This document shows, in pieces, positions 53,102-63,146 of a DNA stretch of 64,000 nt. The DNA lies in the NCBI GenBank assembly GCA_938038445.1, contig CALHRZ010000012.1:62001-126000 (forward strand), written 5' to 3'. Position 1 is the stretch's first letter, and the number at the start of each line of letters is the position of its first letter. Source of the stretch: an uncultured bacterium. Lineage in GTDB: Bacteria > Verrucomicrobiota > Kiritimatiellia > CAIKKV01. The translations under genes were made by a program, and so were the position numbers. A model generated the notes under the pieces. The model made no database searches and was not told the DNA's origin. It worked only from the letters and a program-made list of their open reading frames with translations.

Positions 53102-53646
53102 GTGCCTTCCGTCGCCGCCGCCCCCTCCCCAGCCGCTGCCGGTTCCGGGGACGTCAACAACCGCAAGATCTCCTCCTGAACAATCGGCAGACGATCTTCG
53201 GCAATCGAAACAACCGGAATGAGAAAGGTTTCTGAACTCCGCCGGTGCAAATAGACCGCCAGAGCCATGCCGTCTGAACGGTTCTCCACTCGCTGTTCGA
53301 CCAACACCCGCTGCCGCTCCAGCATGACGGCTAAAATATAGACCGCCTCAGCCCGGGCCGGATCCTTTTCGCCCATAAGACGTCGAAGCAATGTCTCTGC
53401 CGTCTCCTTTCGCACCTTCCGATCCGGCGCCGGAGGCGGCCGATGGAATATCCCCGTCCAACGGCTGCAGCCAAGACCCTCAACACGCTCTCGTTCCCAG
53501 CAGACCACACAATAATCGCCCCGCTCATACCGCCCCTCCCTCTCTACGAGCCGAGTGGTGTACCGTTCCCCATCCTCAAATGGCCGTTGACAGGCTGTAC
53601 ATACCTTGCTCAACGGCTTGATGTCCCATTCCTGTGCCATCTTCAT
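53098..53646 (-). CDS. Small conserved-looking CxxC zinc-ribbon protein of unknown function
   Basis: 182 residues. Two CxxC pairs, Cys16/Cys19 (VCTACQRPF) and Cys46/Cys49 (YCVVCWERE), make a probable zinc ribbon at the N-terminus. The rest includes a helical segment rich in Ala, Glu and Arg, and a small beta-like region (GMALAVYLHRRSSETFLIPV). No family name could be given. It overlaps rimO (ATGA) and the D-aminoacylase-like gene. An upstream extension to 53751 would only read into rimO. A regulator or assembly factor coupled to rimO is possible but unproven. Confidence 0.65.
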   Translation of the reverse strand: MKMAQEWDIKPLSKVCTACQRPFEDGERYTTRLVEREGRYERGDYCVVCWERERVEGLGCSRWTGIFHRPPPAPDRKVRKETAETLLRRLMGEKDPARAEAVYILAVMLERQRVLVEQRVENRSDGMALAVYLHRRSSETFLIPVVSIAEDRLPIVQEEILRLLTSPEPAAAGEGAAATEGT

Positions 53647-55007
53647 CGCTCCAAACATTCGGCCTCCCAGTCGGCCGACCGATACCGGCCCGTTAATCGG
53701 ATGCGAATCCGTGCCCCGGGCCGTATATGAGAAAAACTCCCCGCTACCCATGTTTTGCCGTCAACCTCAGGCGCTTGCGCCCGGCAGCGGCCAAGAAGAC
53801 GTCCCGGCCGAATCTCCTCGACCAGCATCTCTTCGACGTCCCCCTGCCGACCTCGCACCCGCGCCCGCGCAATCGGAGCTTGAACGGCAAGCAGTCGCTC
53901 CCGTCGCCACTCGCCTGTCCTACGCGAAGGACAAGGTTTCATTCCCGCCGCCGGCGTCCCTTCCTCGGGGGAAAAAACGAAAACACCGAGATGATCATAG
54001 CCGGCCTCCTGCACATGGAACACGAGCCGCTCGAACGCCTTCGGACTCTCCCCCGGATGCCCCACAAGACAGGTCGTGCGAATCGTGGCCTTGGGCAGCC
54101 TCGACCGAATTCGGGCCGTCAGATGGGCCACGGCTTCCACGGTCGCCGCGCGACCCATCGCCCGAAGAACATCGGGATCGCTATGCTGAATCGGAATGTC
54201 GAAATACGGTAGAACATGACGAGATTCCCCCACCGCTTCGAGAAGAGCATCCGAAACACCCGTCGGATATCCGTAAAGAATCCGAACCCAAAAATCCCCC
54301 GAAACCCGATCCAGCGCCCGGAGCAGTCTGACCAAATCCGTACCGTCTCGCCGATCCCGGCCATAACCAGTGGTGTCTTGCGCAATGAGGTTGATTTCCT
54401 GAATACCCCGCGTAATCAACTGCTCCGCTTCGCGCAGAAGAGACGAAACAGACCGAGAACGGAACGAACCCCGAATGGCGGGAATTGCACAGAAGCGACA
54501 ACGATGGGAACAACCCTCCGCAATCTTCAGATAGGCATAGGGCCCCCCAGTCAAAATAACGCGCAAAGGACCCGACTCAAACAGTCGGCGTGAAACCGCC
54601 CCCACCTCAAAAATAGCCCGTTCTCCTCTTAAGACGCGTCGCCCAACCTCGCCGATCCGATCCAGATCATCCAGCCCAATCCAGGCGTCCACCTCGGGAA
54701 AGGACACCCCCAGCGCACGACGGTACCGCTGGACCATGCAGCCCGCCACAATCACCGCCCGGCACCCGCCCTGCCGCTTCAATCGGCATGCATCCCGAAT
54801 CACCGCGGCCGATTCTTCCCGGGCCTCCGCTATGAACGCACAGGTGTTGATTAGCATCAAATCGGCGCCTTCCAAGCGGGAGGTGATCGTAAAACCCGAT
54901 TCGAGTAGGCATGCGACGAGATGCTCCGAATCCACCAGATTCTTGGCGCAGCCCAAACTAATGACAACCACCCGGCCCGCCGGCCGACTCCAAGACGGTA
55001 ACTTCAT
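53643..55007 (-). CDS. rimO: Ribosomal protein S12 methylthiotransferase RimO
   Basis: 454 residues. Radical-SAM enzyme that adds a methylthio group to the conserved Asp of ribosomal protein S12. The N-terminal UPF0004 iron-sulfur domain has SLGCAKNLVDSEHL, INTCAFI and VAGCMVQRY, which give its three Cys. The radical-SAM cluster is CSHRCRFCAIP (CxxxCxxC), and a C-terminal TRAM domain closes the protein. SLGCAKNLVDSE separates RimO from MiaB. Coupled by ATGA overlaps to the RodZ-like gene upstream and the zinc-ribbon gene downstream. Confidence 0.96.
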   Translation of the reverse strand: MKLPSWSRPAGRVVVISLGCAKNLVDSEHLVACLLESGFTITSRLEGADLMLINTCAFIAEAREESAAVIRDACRLKRQGGCRAVIVAGCMVQRYRRALGVSFPEVDAWIGLDDLDRIGEVGRRVLRGERAIFEVGAVSRRLFESGPLRVILTGGPYAYLKIAEGCSHRCRFCAIPAIRGSFRSRSVSSLLREAEQLITRGIQEINLIAQDTTGYGRDRRDGTDLVRLLRALDRVSGDFWVRILYGYPTGVSDALLEAVGESRHVLPYFDIPIQHSDPDVLRAMGRAATVEAVAHLTARIRSRLPKATIRTTCLVGHPGESPKAFERLVFHVQEAGYDHLGVFVFSPEEGTPAAGMKPCPSRRTGEWRRERLLAVQAPIARARVRGRQGDVEEMLVEEIRPGRLLGRCRAQAPEVDGKTWVAGSFSHIRPGARIRIRLTGRYRSADWEAECLER

Positions 55008-55813
55008 CGGGATACAAAGGGATCGGGAAGATAGAGGGGATCAGGTTCCGGAACCGTCGCCCCCGACAAGGGCGCCTGAACAACGGGACGGGAAGGCCGC
55101 TCCTTTAGTTTCCGCACCGCTACCGCCCCCAGCATTCCAATCCCCCAGATGATCAAAAGAACCGCTACAATGGCCAAAGCCGATTTACCGATCCCTCCCC
55201 AGGGCCACTGCCGGATTTCCCGAGCTGTTCCCACCACTTTTTCTCCCACCGTCCCGAGCATACGCCCCATGCGAAACGTAACAACACGGAACGTCCGAGC
55301 CGATTTCTTCGGTACCGACGGGGCGGCCCGATAATGTTCAAGGGGGGCGGCGCGCGGAGGAAGCTCCACCCGTTCCCGTTCCGCCAAAGTTTGCGGCGTA
55401 GGCGAAGGAGGCACCGCGTCCCTCTGATTGCCGTCGGTCTTTCCTTCTCTTTCGGGAAGAGGAAGGGGTAGCTCCGGTCCTGAAGGCGGATTCATTTTCC
55501 GCGCATGTTCTGACAACACCGTCTCTTCGGTTGTCCGAGTGCTCTCCCCAACAGTTTCCGGCTCCTCCGGAAGGGGTGCGCCGGAAAGCCGCGCCGAAAA
55601 TTGAACAAGCAGAGGGGCGGGATCCAAGCGCAGGAATTCGGCGTAAAGCTTGATAAACCCCCGCGCATAGATGGCAGCCGGAAAACGGGAAAATCGGTCC
55701 GCTTCCAGATCCTCGATAACGGAGGATTTTACCCGAATGGCTTCCGCCGCCTCGTAAAGGCTCACGTTCCGCGCCTCGCGGGCTTCTCGGAAAATCTGGC
55801 CGATGGTTTTCAT
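55004..55813 (-). CDS. rodZ: RodZ-like helix-turn-helix membrane protein
   Basis: 269 residues. N-terminal HTH_25-type domain (TIGQIFREAREARNVSLYEA, YARGFIKLYAEFLRLD), a disordered middle rich in Pro, Glu and Arg, and one membrane helix (ALAIVAVLLIIWGIGMLGAVAV) near residue 222, with a short tail beyond. This is RodZ topology, but no clear periplasmic beta-domain is present, so it is a shorter type. RodZ links MreB to the membrane for rod shape. Overlaps ftsK and rimO by 4 bases each. Confidence 0.8.
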   Translation of the reverse strand: MKTIGQIFREAREARNVSLYEAAEAIRVKSSVIEDLEADRFSRFPAAIYARGFIKLYAEFLRLDPAPLLVQFSARLSGAPLPEEPETVGESTRTTEETVLSEHARKMNPPSGPELPLPLPEREGKTDGNQRDAVPPSPTPQTLAERERVELPPRAAPLEHYRAAPSVPKKSARTFRVVTFRMGRMLGTVGEKVVGTAREIRQWPWGGIGKSALAIVAVLLIIWGIGMLGAVAVRKLKERPSRPVVQAPLSGATVPEPDPLYLPDPFVSR

Positions 55814-58377
55814 CCGGACTCCTCCTGCGATTCGTCGGCGTTCGTAATCCGCTCGCCGTCCATGTCCATGAGAATTTCACGCGCCTCAGCGCCCCGGGGC
55901 GGACCGACAATTTTGCGCTCCTCCAAAATATCCATGATCCGGGCAGCACGCGTATAGCCGATCTTCATTCGGCGCTGCAGGGCAGACGTGGAAGCACGGC
56001 GCGTCTCGCGAATGATTTGAATCGCTTGCTCCACCAGGGCCTCATCGTCATCGCCTCCCCCCGGCCCATTCAACATCTCCTCGAACCCGGCGGGTGCCGA
56101 CTCGGAAAGAGAACTCCCCGTTGCAGACTCCACCGTGGCGTCCTCCGCCGGTTCGGCGGAAGCCGAGACCGGCGAAGGGCCGGAGGGCGCCGTTCGCGGA
56201 CGAACCGATTCGGCCGGCGGCATAGGAGGGGGGCACTGGGCCCGAATAAAGTCGGTTATGACTCGGATGTCTTCATCCGTTGTAAAACACCCCTGGGCAC
56301 GAATCATTTTGCTGCTGCCCGGCGGAAGAAACAGCATGTCCCCGCGGCCAAGCAGCTTGTCGGCTCCCATCGCATCCAAAATCGTCCGACTGTCCACCTT
56401 CTGGGCCACCTGAAACGCAATTCGGGCAGGAATATTGGCCTTGATGACGCCGGTAATCACATTCACCGAAGGCCGCTGCGTGGCCAAAATCATGTGGATC
56501 CCCGTGGCCCGGGAAAGCTGGGCCAACCGCATAATGTACCCTTCGATCTCCGCTGCCGCCGTCAACATCAGATCCGCCAGTTCGTCCACCACAATCACAA
56601 TGTATGGAAGATAGGCGTCCGAAGCCGATGGCTCCTCTTCTCCGAACAGATTGCCTTGCCGTCCCCGCGGGCGGCTATTGTAACTCTGGATGTTTCGTAC
56701 CCCCGCCTTGGCAAATAGCTTGTACCGCCGTTCCATCTCGGCTATGGCCCACCGCAGCGCCCCCGTCACCTTCTTCGTGTCGGTGATCGCTTCCTTACGC
56801 AAGCCGACAAGATGGGGCAATCCATTATAGGCCGTAAACTCCACGATTTTCGGATCCACCAGCAACAAGTTCAATTGCGAGGGCGTCCGGCTCATGAGAA
56901 GCCCTGCCAAAATCGAATTCATGCAAACCGTCTTTCCAGAACCGGTCGTTCCCGCAATCAGGAGATGAGGCATGGTTGCAAGATCCGCAATCAAATCGTT
57001 CCCACCCACATCTTTTCCCAATACCAGCGGAAGTTGATACCCGTGCCCCTTCCAGGCTTCTCCCTCCAAAATGTCGCGGAGCCGTACGACGCTCGCCGTC
57101 GTATTGGGAACCTCCACACCCACCACCCCCTTGCCCGGAATGGGCGCCTGAACGCGAACGCTCTTCGCTTTCAGCGAAAGAGCCAGATTGTTGCTGAGCG
57201 ACGCAATCCGCTCGACCTTTACCCCGGGGGCCGGCAGCAACTCATAGCAGGTAACCACCGGACCCCGTTCCACATTCGTCACTTGAACTTCGATCCCAAA
57301 ATCGGCGAGAGTCTCCACAATAACCCGGCTGGTGACGGCCTGATCCGATTCAATCGCCCGGGGTATGTCGGCATCCGGACGCGACAGCAACGTCACAGGC
57401 GGCAATTGATAATTCGGATAGGCGGCTGCACCAGGAGGCGGAACGGGAGGCGGCGGGGCAGGGCGGGAAACCGATTCCCCGCGGCGGCTCCGAGCCGTCG
57501 TCGTTTCCGCCTTCTTTTCTGAAGATAGGTCCGCGGGCGCATCCGTCCGTTCTTCCCCGCCTCCTCGAACGTCTTTCGCCGGTTCGATATCGGCGGCGCT
57601 CTTCGAAAAATCCGATACAAGGGAAAGATCCACCGAGGGCTTTTCTCTGCTTTCTACCAAGCGTTCCCCTTCGGAATGAACCGCCGCAGAAGAATAGTGC
57701 GGACGAATCGGCCCCGGTTTGTTGCTTCCTCCCGTTTCGAGCACCCCCCGCCGTTCCTCCCGTTTCCGGGCCCAATGAGCAACCACCTGCCGCCAGCCTT
57801 CCAAAATCAAACGCAGCAAAAATCCCGCCACCTGTCCGAGCCGACGACGGCCGACCACCAACACGGCCGCCATTCCGACCACGACCGCCGCAATAGTCAG
57901 AGTCCCAAAGGGACCCAAAAAGGGGATCAGGATGTCATGGGTCAGCCAGCGGAAAGGTGCTCCGCCCGGCGCAGGCCAGTTGAACTTTTCGCCCGCTTCG
58001 ACCCACCATCCCTCCTGCATCTCGATGAGAACGGCAAGGGCGAAAAGCGCAGCCACCATCCATAGAAAACGAAAGCGAACATACATCTCCCGGCGGAAAA
58101 AAAGCAGCACGCCAACCACGAAAAGAACGAATGGAACCGCAAAGGCCGCCGCACCCAGCATGAGGAAGAGCGCAAAGACGCTCCAGGCACCAAGGAGTCC
58201 GACAAAATTGCTCGGCGGTCGGTTCGGAGGAGCATGAAGCCACCCGACATCGCGCCAGTCATACGAGAAAAGAGCAAGCGCCAACAACCCGGCGGCCACC
58301 AACAGCAAGACCCCGGCTATATCGCGCCACCCTCCGAGCGGAGGACGACTTTCAGATGAAACTTCTCGGCGTGCCAT
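55810..58377 (-). CDS. ftsK: DNA translocase FtsK
   Basis: 855 residues. Four N-terminal membrane helices (to about residue 200), a charged, Pro/Ser/Thr-rich linker, then the motor: alpha domain, Walker A GTTGSGKTVCMN, Walker B YIVIVVDELADLM. A C-terminal winged-helix gamma domain has TSALQRRMKIGYTRAARIMDILEE and GPPRGAEAREIL, used to read KOPS-type polar DNA signals. Acts at the septum in chromosome dimer resolution. A ribosome site AAGGAT is 5 bases upstream of the ATG. Its stop overlaps the RodZ-like start. Confidence 0.96.
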   Translation of the reverse strand: MARREVSSESRPPLGGWRDIAGVLLLVAAGLLALALFSYDWRDVGWLHAPPNRPPSNFVGLLGAWSVFALFLMLGAAAFAVPFVLFVVGVLLFFRREMYVRFRFLWMVAALFALAVLIEMQEGWWVEAGEKFNWPAPGGAPFRWLTHDILIPFLGPFGTLTIAAVVVGMAAVLVVGRRRLGQVAGFLLRLILEGWRQVVAHWARKREERRGVLETGGSNKPGPIRPHYSSAAVHSEGERLVESREKPSVDLSLVSDFSKSAADIEPAKDVRGGGEERTDAPADLSSEKKAETTTARSRRGESVSRPAPPPPVPPPGAAAYPNYQLPPVTLLSRPDADIPRAIESDQAVTSRVIVETLADFGIEVQVTNVERGPVVTCYELLPAPGVKVERIASLSNNLALSLKAKSVRVQAPIPGKGVVGVEVPNTTASVVRLRDILEGEAWKGHGYQLPLVLGKDVGGNDLIADLATMPHLLIAGTTGSGKTVCMNSILAGLLMSRTPSQLNLLLVDPKIVEFTAYNGLPHLVGLRKEAITDTKKVTGALRWAIAEMERRYKLFAKAGVRNIQSYNSRPRGRQGNLFGEEEPSASDAYLPYIVIVVDELADLMLTAAAEIEGYIMRLAQLSRATGIHMILATQRPSVNVITGVIKANIPARIAFQVAQKVDSRTILDAMGADKLLGRGDMLFLPPGSSKMIRAQGCFTTDEDIRVITDFIRAQCPPPMPPAESVRPRTAPSGPSPVSASAEPAEDATVESATGSSLSESAPAGFEEMLNGPGGGDDDEALVEQAIQIIRETRRASTSALQRRMKIGYTRAARIMDILEERKIVGPPRGAEAREILMDMDGERITNADESQEESG

Positions 58378-58386
58378 GCAAATCCT

Positions 58387-59013
58387 TCAGGGGCCCGATC
58401 CCGGTAAAACTTCTCCGCATCGTCGGATCGTTTCGTTGAATATCCGCAAATCCTCTATCCCCGCTGCCCTCGCCATATCCCGGGCCAATACCGCTCGCCG
58501 CCGCGCCTTTTCTCGGTCTCCCCGCGCCAGATAAACCTCCGCCAGTGTGTTCCAAATGTTGGGATCGGAAGGACGCGCAAAAACTGCCTCTCGGGCTTCC
58601 TCCAACGCCCGATCCAAATCGCGAATCGAAGGATCGGTAGAGTGCAGACGAATCCATGCGATGTTGTTTTTCAGACCGGCATCATCCGGAAAACGCTCCA
58701 GCAGCCGCCGATAAAGGCGGAAGGCCATCGAGTAATCGGCCGTTTCCAACGCAACCGCGGCCCGGAGCATCGTCATCTCTGGCGCCTCGTTCGGCGTTTC
58801 CGGATTCTGCCGGAGAGCCGCTAACCCCTGCCGCCACTGCCCCTCTTCAAAAAGACGCCGAATCGCACCGATATCCGGCGAAGAAGAGGCGGAAGGGCGC
58901 GGTTCTTCCCCCCGCAATTCCCCGAAGATTAGCAGAACGACCGCGCCGATCGTCAGCAAACAAATGAAAGGCCACCTCCCCTTCCGGAAAAGTCGTATAA
59001 TTTCTCGTTTCAT
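58387..59013 (-). CDS. TPR-like single-helix membrane protein
   Basis: 208 residues. Starts with a basic segment and one helix (FICLLTIGAVVLLIFGEL), followed by tetratricopeptide-like pairs: SMAFRLYRRLLERFPDDAG, ALEEAREAVFARPSDPN and AEVYLARGDREKARRRAV. Probably anchored in the membrane with the TPR region as a protein-docking surface. It lies between ybbR-like and ftsK, 9 bases upstream of ftsK, and might assist cell-envelope proteins, but that is position only. Confidence 0.75.
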   Translation of the reverse strand: MKREIIRLFRKGRWPFICLLTIGAVVLLIFGELRGEEPRPSASSSPDIGAIRRLFEEGQWRQGLAALRQNPETPNEAPEMTMLRAAVALETADYSMAFRLYRRLLERFPDDAGLKNNIAWIRLHSTDPSIRDLDRALEEAREAVFARPSDPNIWNTLAEVYLARGDREKARRRAVLARDMARAAGIEDLRIFNETIRRCGEVLPGSGP

Positions 59014-59528
59014 CGCAAAGGCGCCTCCGAGGATAATGCCCGCGACAACGGTTCAAGAAAGACATGCGAAGGGTCCGCTCGGGTCACCAAAACGCCGGAA
59101 AAACCGGGAATATAGATGCGCACCGGCACCTCATACCGACCGGACGGGGAAAGCCCTGAAACATCCACGAACATCCGAAGCCCCCGTATGTCCACGCGGC
59201 TCAATTCCTCTGCCTCTCCCTCCAAAACGGCAACCCCAAAAGGCGGATCGACTCGCCAGCTCCCCTCGCCCGATCCCAAAACAAGAATCGGAACGTTGGA
59301 AACCCGGGTCGCCGAAAGAACAGACGGTTCTGCCTTCGCCGAAATCGGTTTCCTTCCGGCCGTTTCCAGCGCCGCTTTTTCAACCCGGATCGCATCCTGA
59401 ATCAGCAACCAGGAAACGGTTCCGAGAAAGAAAGCCAATGCCCATGATAGCACCGCTTCGCGGCGTTTGGCAAACCGAGGATGCGAAGAATCAGAAACAA
59501 TCTCCCTCGGATTATCCCCGTGGTTCAT
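59010..59528 (-). CDS. YbbR-like (CdaR) domain protein
   Basis: 172 residues. One N-terminal helix (AVLSWALAFFLGTVSWLLIQD) and a YbbR-like beta-domain (FVDVSGLSPSGRYEVPVRI, VLVTRADPSHVFLEPL). In many bacteria ybbR follows cdaA; its product, CdaR, restrains c-di-AMP synthesis. Here it also directly follows cdaA, overlapping it by 17 bases. Shorter than the multi-repeat Bacillus form: only one repeat is evident. Confidence 0.8.
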   Translation of the reverse strand: MNHGDNPREIVSDSSHPRFAKRREAVLSWALAFFLGTVSWLLIQDAIRVEKAALETAGRKPISAKAEPSVLSATRVSNVPILVLGSGEGSWRVDPPFGVAVLEGEAEELSRVDIRGLRMFVDVSGLSPSGRYEVPVRIYIPGFSGVLVTRADPSHVFLEPLSRALSSEAPLR

Positions 59529-60348
59529 GAAACGCCCTCGTAAATCGTTCGACCAGCCCGCCCCAACGACGAACCGACGGCGGCATGCCGGGTTGTGTTA
59601 CCAGAAGCGAGTGAAGAAATTTTTCGAGCCTTGGTCCTCGCAAATCCCGCGTCATGCGACCCCCGATACAAACGGAAAGAGTGCCGTCTTCCTCGGACAC
59701 GACGAGGCAGACAGCGTCGGTCGCTTCCGTAATTCCAAGTGCGGCGCGATGGCGGGTCCCAAGCGATCGATGAAGATCGCTCTGCTCGCTCAGAGGAAAA
59801 AGACACCCCGCTGCCGCAATCCGGTTGCCGACGATGATGACGCCTCCGTCATGAAGGAGGGAACGGGGCATGAAAATCGTCTCCAGCAACTCCGCCGAAA
59901 CTTCGGCATCAAGCGGTACCCCGCTCTCCTGATAGGCCCGTGTCCCAATCTGGCGTTCGAACGCAATCAGCGCACCGATCCGCCGCTCCGCCATCCGCTG
60001 CACCGCGCGAACCGTCTCCTCCACGGTCCGATTCGAGTCGGACGCCGCCCAGAAAAAGTGACGGCGGCCGACCTCCGCTAAGGCCCGCCGAAGCTCGGGC
60101 TGAAAAAGAATCAAGAGCCCCACGGCCATATAGAGGGAAACCTGCCTTAAAGCCCAGTTCAGGGTCTCAAGGCGAGCCAGCCGGGTCACTGCAAGGAGAA
60201 CGGTCACAACGACCGCCAACCCAAATAGAACGCTGGCTCCCGGTGTTCCTTTGAAGAAACGGATCACAAGGTAAAAGAAAATCGAGAGGATCAAAATCTC
60301 CACCATGCCCAGCGCATCCGGCCATACAAGACGATTCCACGAGCTCAT
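59512..60348 (-). CDS. cdaA: Diadenylate cyclase CdaA (c-di-AMP synthase)
   Basis: 278 residues. Makes cyclic di-AMP from two ATP. Three N-terminal helices then the DAC domain, with RSLLHDGGVIIVGNRI and GTRHRAALG. The usual DGA triad is written DGG here, a substitution that keeps the Asp. The RHR triad is intact. c-di-AMP controls potassium, turgor and cell-wall balance. Lies between folP (ATGA overlap) and the ybbR-like gene, the usual neighbour. Confidence 0.94.
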   Translation of the reverse strand: MSSWNRLVWPDALGMVEILILSIFFYLVIRFFKGTPGASVLFGLAVVVTVLLAVTRLARLETLNWALRQVSLYMAVGLLILFQPELRRALAEVGRRHFFWAASDSNRTVEETVRAVQRMAERRIGALIAFERQIGTRAYQESGVPLDAEVSAELLETIFMPRSLLHDGGVIIVGNRIAAAGCLFPLSEQSDLHRSLGTRHRAALGITEATDAVCLVVSEEDGTLSVCIGGRMTRDLRGPRLEKFLHSLLVTQPGMPPSVRRWGGLVERFTRAFHEPRG

Positions 60349-61199
60349 GCGCCACCCCTCCCGGTCAAGGCAATCCAGACGCGCAAGGCATCCACCGTCT
60401 CACGCACATCATGAACCCGAAGGATATGAGCCCCCCGCGCCGCCGCCGCGCAGGCCGCCGCAAGACTCCCCGCAAGGCGCTCTTCCACCCGCCGCCCCGT
60501 CAATAGGCCGAGAAAACTTTTTCGCGAGGCGCCGATTACAACAGGCCGGCCGATCTGGATGTACCGATCCAGACGATGAAAAATGGCCACATTGTGCTCG
60601 GCCGTTTTGGCAAAACCCAATCCGGGATCCAGAGCAACCCGCTCACGCGCGATGCCCGCCGCTTCCAATACCCCCAACCGCTGCTCCAGCCATTCCGCTG
60701 TCTCCTCCACCACGTCGCCATACGATGCGAACGATTGCATGGCGGCCGGTTCCCCCCGCATGTGCATCACAATCAACCCCGCCTCGGCTTCAGCTGCCGC
60801 CGCCGCCATTTCGGGATCGGTGAATCCCATCACATCATTGATCACACACGCGCCCGCCCCAAGCGCCGCATGAGCCGTTGCGGCATGCCGAGTGTCAATC
60901 GAAACGGCAATTCCAGCGTCCACAAGCCGCTCGATAACAGGCAGAACCCGACGCTGCTCCTCCTCCGGAGCAACCGGTCGGGCACCCGGCCGGGTAGATT
61001 CCCCCCCTACGTCAATTAAGTCCGCCCCGTCGGCTGCCAAGGCCAAGCCATGCCGTACGGCCGCCTCCGGATCCACAAAACGTCCGCCATCCGAAAAGGA
61101 ATCGGGGGTGACATTCAAAATGCCCATGATCAAGGGACGAGTGCCGATCATCCATTCGCGCCCCCTACCCCGCCATCGAATCGTTTCCATCCCGCTCAT
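60345..61199 (-). CDS. folP: Dihydropteroate synthase
   Basis: 284 residues. Couples dihydropterin pyrophosphate and p-aminobenzoate in folate synthesis. Motifs: MGILNVTPDSFSDGG, LIDVGGESTRPGA, VSIDTRHA, INDVMGF, LDPGLGFAKT and GASRKSFLG. All catalytic segments are present. The ATG overlaps the ftsH stop as ATGA. A second ATG three codons in is an alternative start. Confidence 0.96.
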   Translation of the reverse strand: MSGMETIRWRGRGREWMIGTRPLIMGILNVTPDSFSDGGRFVDPEAAVRHGLALAADGADLIDVGGESTRPGARPVAPEEEQRRVLPVIERLVDAGIAVSIDTRHAATAHAALGAGACVINDVMGFTDPEMAAAAAEAEAGLIVMHMRGEPAAMQSFASYGDVVEETAEWLEQRLGVLEAAGIARERVALDPGLGFAKTAEHNVAIFHRLDRYIQIGRPVVIGASRKSFLGLLTGRRVEERLAGSLAAACAAAARGAHILRVHDVRETVDALRVWIALTGRGGA

Positions 61200-63115
61200 G
61201 GAGCATAAGGCTTTTCGGAAACCGGGTCGACCCCCAACGTACGGGAAGAGGCCGTCGTTTCCTCCAGAATTCGACGCACTTCGTCTCCGTCCAGCGTCTC
61301 CCGTTCCAGAAGAGCCTGCGCAATTGCATCAAGAGCAGCCCGATGATCCCGCAATAACGCGGAGGCCTGCTCGTAACTTTCGCGAATCAACCGGCTCACC
61401 TCTTCATCGATTTTTCGGGCGGTCTCTTCGCTGTACTCCTGCTGCCGCATCACCTCACGGCCAAGAAAAAGTACTTCCTCGTTGGCTCCCAACGTCTGAG
61501 GTCCAACCGCCTCACTCATCCCCCATTGCGTCACCATCAGTCGGGCAAGACGCGTCGCTTCCTTCAGGTCGTTGTAAGCCCCCGATGTAATATCCTCCAT
61601 CACAAGTTCCTCGGTCGCACGCCCCGCCATCAGAAGAACCAAAAGGGAACGGAGCTTCTTTCGCCCCTCGAGGTACCGGTCCTTTTCCGGAAGTTGCATC
61701 GTCGCCCCCAGCGCACGGCCCCGTGGAATAATCGTGATCTTGTGCAGTGGCTCGCTTTCCGGAACCAACAGCGACACCAGCGCATGACCCGCCTCATGAT
61801 AGGCGGTAATCCGCTTCTCCTTTTCGTCCAACACCCGGCTTCGTCGCTCCCGTCCCCACCGTACTTTGTCCCGTGCTTCCTCAAGATCCGCCATCGTCAC
61901 AACCTCTTTGTTGTTCCGAGCCGCCAAAAGCGCCGCCTCATTGATAAGATTGGCAAGATCCGCCCCAGAAAAACCCGGTGTCCCCCGCGCTAAACGATGC
62001 AAATCCACATCCCGAGCCAGCGGAACCGACCGGGCGTGAATTTTCAAAATCGCCTCCCGTCCCTCCAGCGAAGGAAGATCCAGCACGATTTGACGGTCAA
62101 ACCGGCCCGGACGTTGAAGGGCCGGATCGAGCACATCCGGCCGGTTTGTCGCGGCCATGACAATTAAACCCTCCCGCGTATCCATCCCGTCCATCTCCAC
62201 CAGCAGCGCATTCAAGGTCTGCTCCCGCTCGTCATGCCCCCCGCCAATTCCGCTGAAGCGGCTCCGCCCCACCGCGTCAATTTCATCAATGAAAATAATG
62301 CACGGTGCAGCCCGCTTCGCCTGTTCGAACATGTCCCGCACGCGGCTCGCGCCAACCCCTACGAACATTTCAACAAAATCCGAGCCGCTAATGCTGAAAA
62401 AAGGCACACCCGCCTCCCCCGCAATGGCCTTCGCCAACAGCGTTTTCCCCGTTCCCGGCGGCCCCACCATGAGTACACCCCGCGGAATGCGCCCACCGAG
62501 TTTCTGAAACTTTTTGGGATCCTTGAGAAAGTCAATAATCTCGACGACCTCCTCCTTCGCCTCGTCAATCCCCGCCACATCCTTGAACGTCACTTTGTTC
62601 CGATCCTGGGTCAACAAACGGGCGCGGCTCTTGCCAAAACTCAAGGCCCCCTGCCCCATGGAACGCATCTGCCGAGAAAACAGAAACCACAAAAGGCCAA
62701 GAAAAAGAAGAATGGGTAATGCATTGGAAAAAATCATCAGCAGGAACTGAGAGGACCGACGATAGGTAAAGGCTACCCGATTTTCCAAAAGCAACGGCGC
62801 CAGATCCAGATCGCTCGTCAACAGAATATCCACCCGCAACCGACGCAAATCCTTGGCGGTCGCCAGAATATACTGCCGGCCCGACATGTCCTCCTGCACA
62901 ATCTCAGCCTCTGCCACCTCTCCCTTCTGAACCATTTCCACAAAGGAGGAATAAGGAATCGGCATCGCCTGATTCTGAACCCGGTCATACACCTGGTAGA
63001 GGCTGAAGAGCAGCGTGAGAATCACCAGCCAAATCAAGGCATACCGAAAGACGGGCGAAGGACCCTCCGTCTCCGAAGGGCGACGAGGACTGTTTTTCAG
63101 ATCGTTCGAATCCAT
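61196..63115 (-). CDS. ftsH: ATP-dependent zinc metalloprotease FtsH
   Basis: 639 residues. Membrane-anchored AAA protease that removes damaged or short-lived membrane proteins. Two helices near the N-terminus flank the small periplasmic domain. The AAA part has Walker [14 protein letters not shown], Walker [13 protein letters not shown] and a second-region-of-homology Arg. The zinc site is [13 protein letters not shown] (HExxH), with the third ligand in the following region. Its stop overlaps the folP start. The ribosome site is weak. Confidence 0.96.
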   Translation of the reverse strand: MDSNDLKNSPRRPSETEGPSPVFRYALIWLVILTLLFSLYQVYDRVQNQAMPIPYSSFVEMVQKGEVAEAEIVQEDMSGRQYILATAKDLRRLRVDILLTSDLDLAPLLLENRVAFTYRRSSQFLLMIFSNALPILLFLGLLWFLFSRQMRSMGQGALSFGKSRARLLTQDRNKVTFKDVAGIDEAKEEVVEIIDFLKDPKKFQKLGGRIPRGVLMVGPPGTGKTLLAKAIAGEAGVPFFSISGSDFVEMFVGVGASRVRDMFEQAKRAAPCIIFIDEIDAVGRSRFSGIGGGHDEREQTLNALLVEMDGMDTREGLIVMAATNRPDVLDPALQRPGRFDRQIVLDLPSLEGREAILKIHARSVPLARDVDLHRLARGTPGFSGADLANLINEAALLAARNNKEVVTMADLEEARDKVRWGRERRSRVLDEKEKRITAYHEAGHALVSLLVPESEPLHKITIIPRGRALGATMQLPEKDRYLEGRKKLRSLLVLLMAGRATEELVMEDITSGAYNDLKEATRLARLMVTQWGMSEAVGPQTLGANEEVLFLGREVMRQQEYSEETARKIDEEVSRLIRESYEQASALLRDHRAALDAIAQALLERETLDGDEVRRILEETTASSRTLGVDPVSEKPYAP

Positions 63116-63146
63116 CGGCTGCTCATCTTCCGTTTAAATAAACGCT

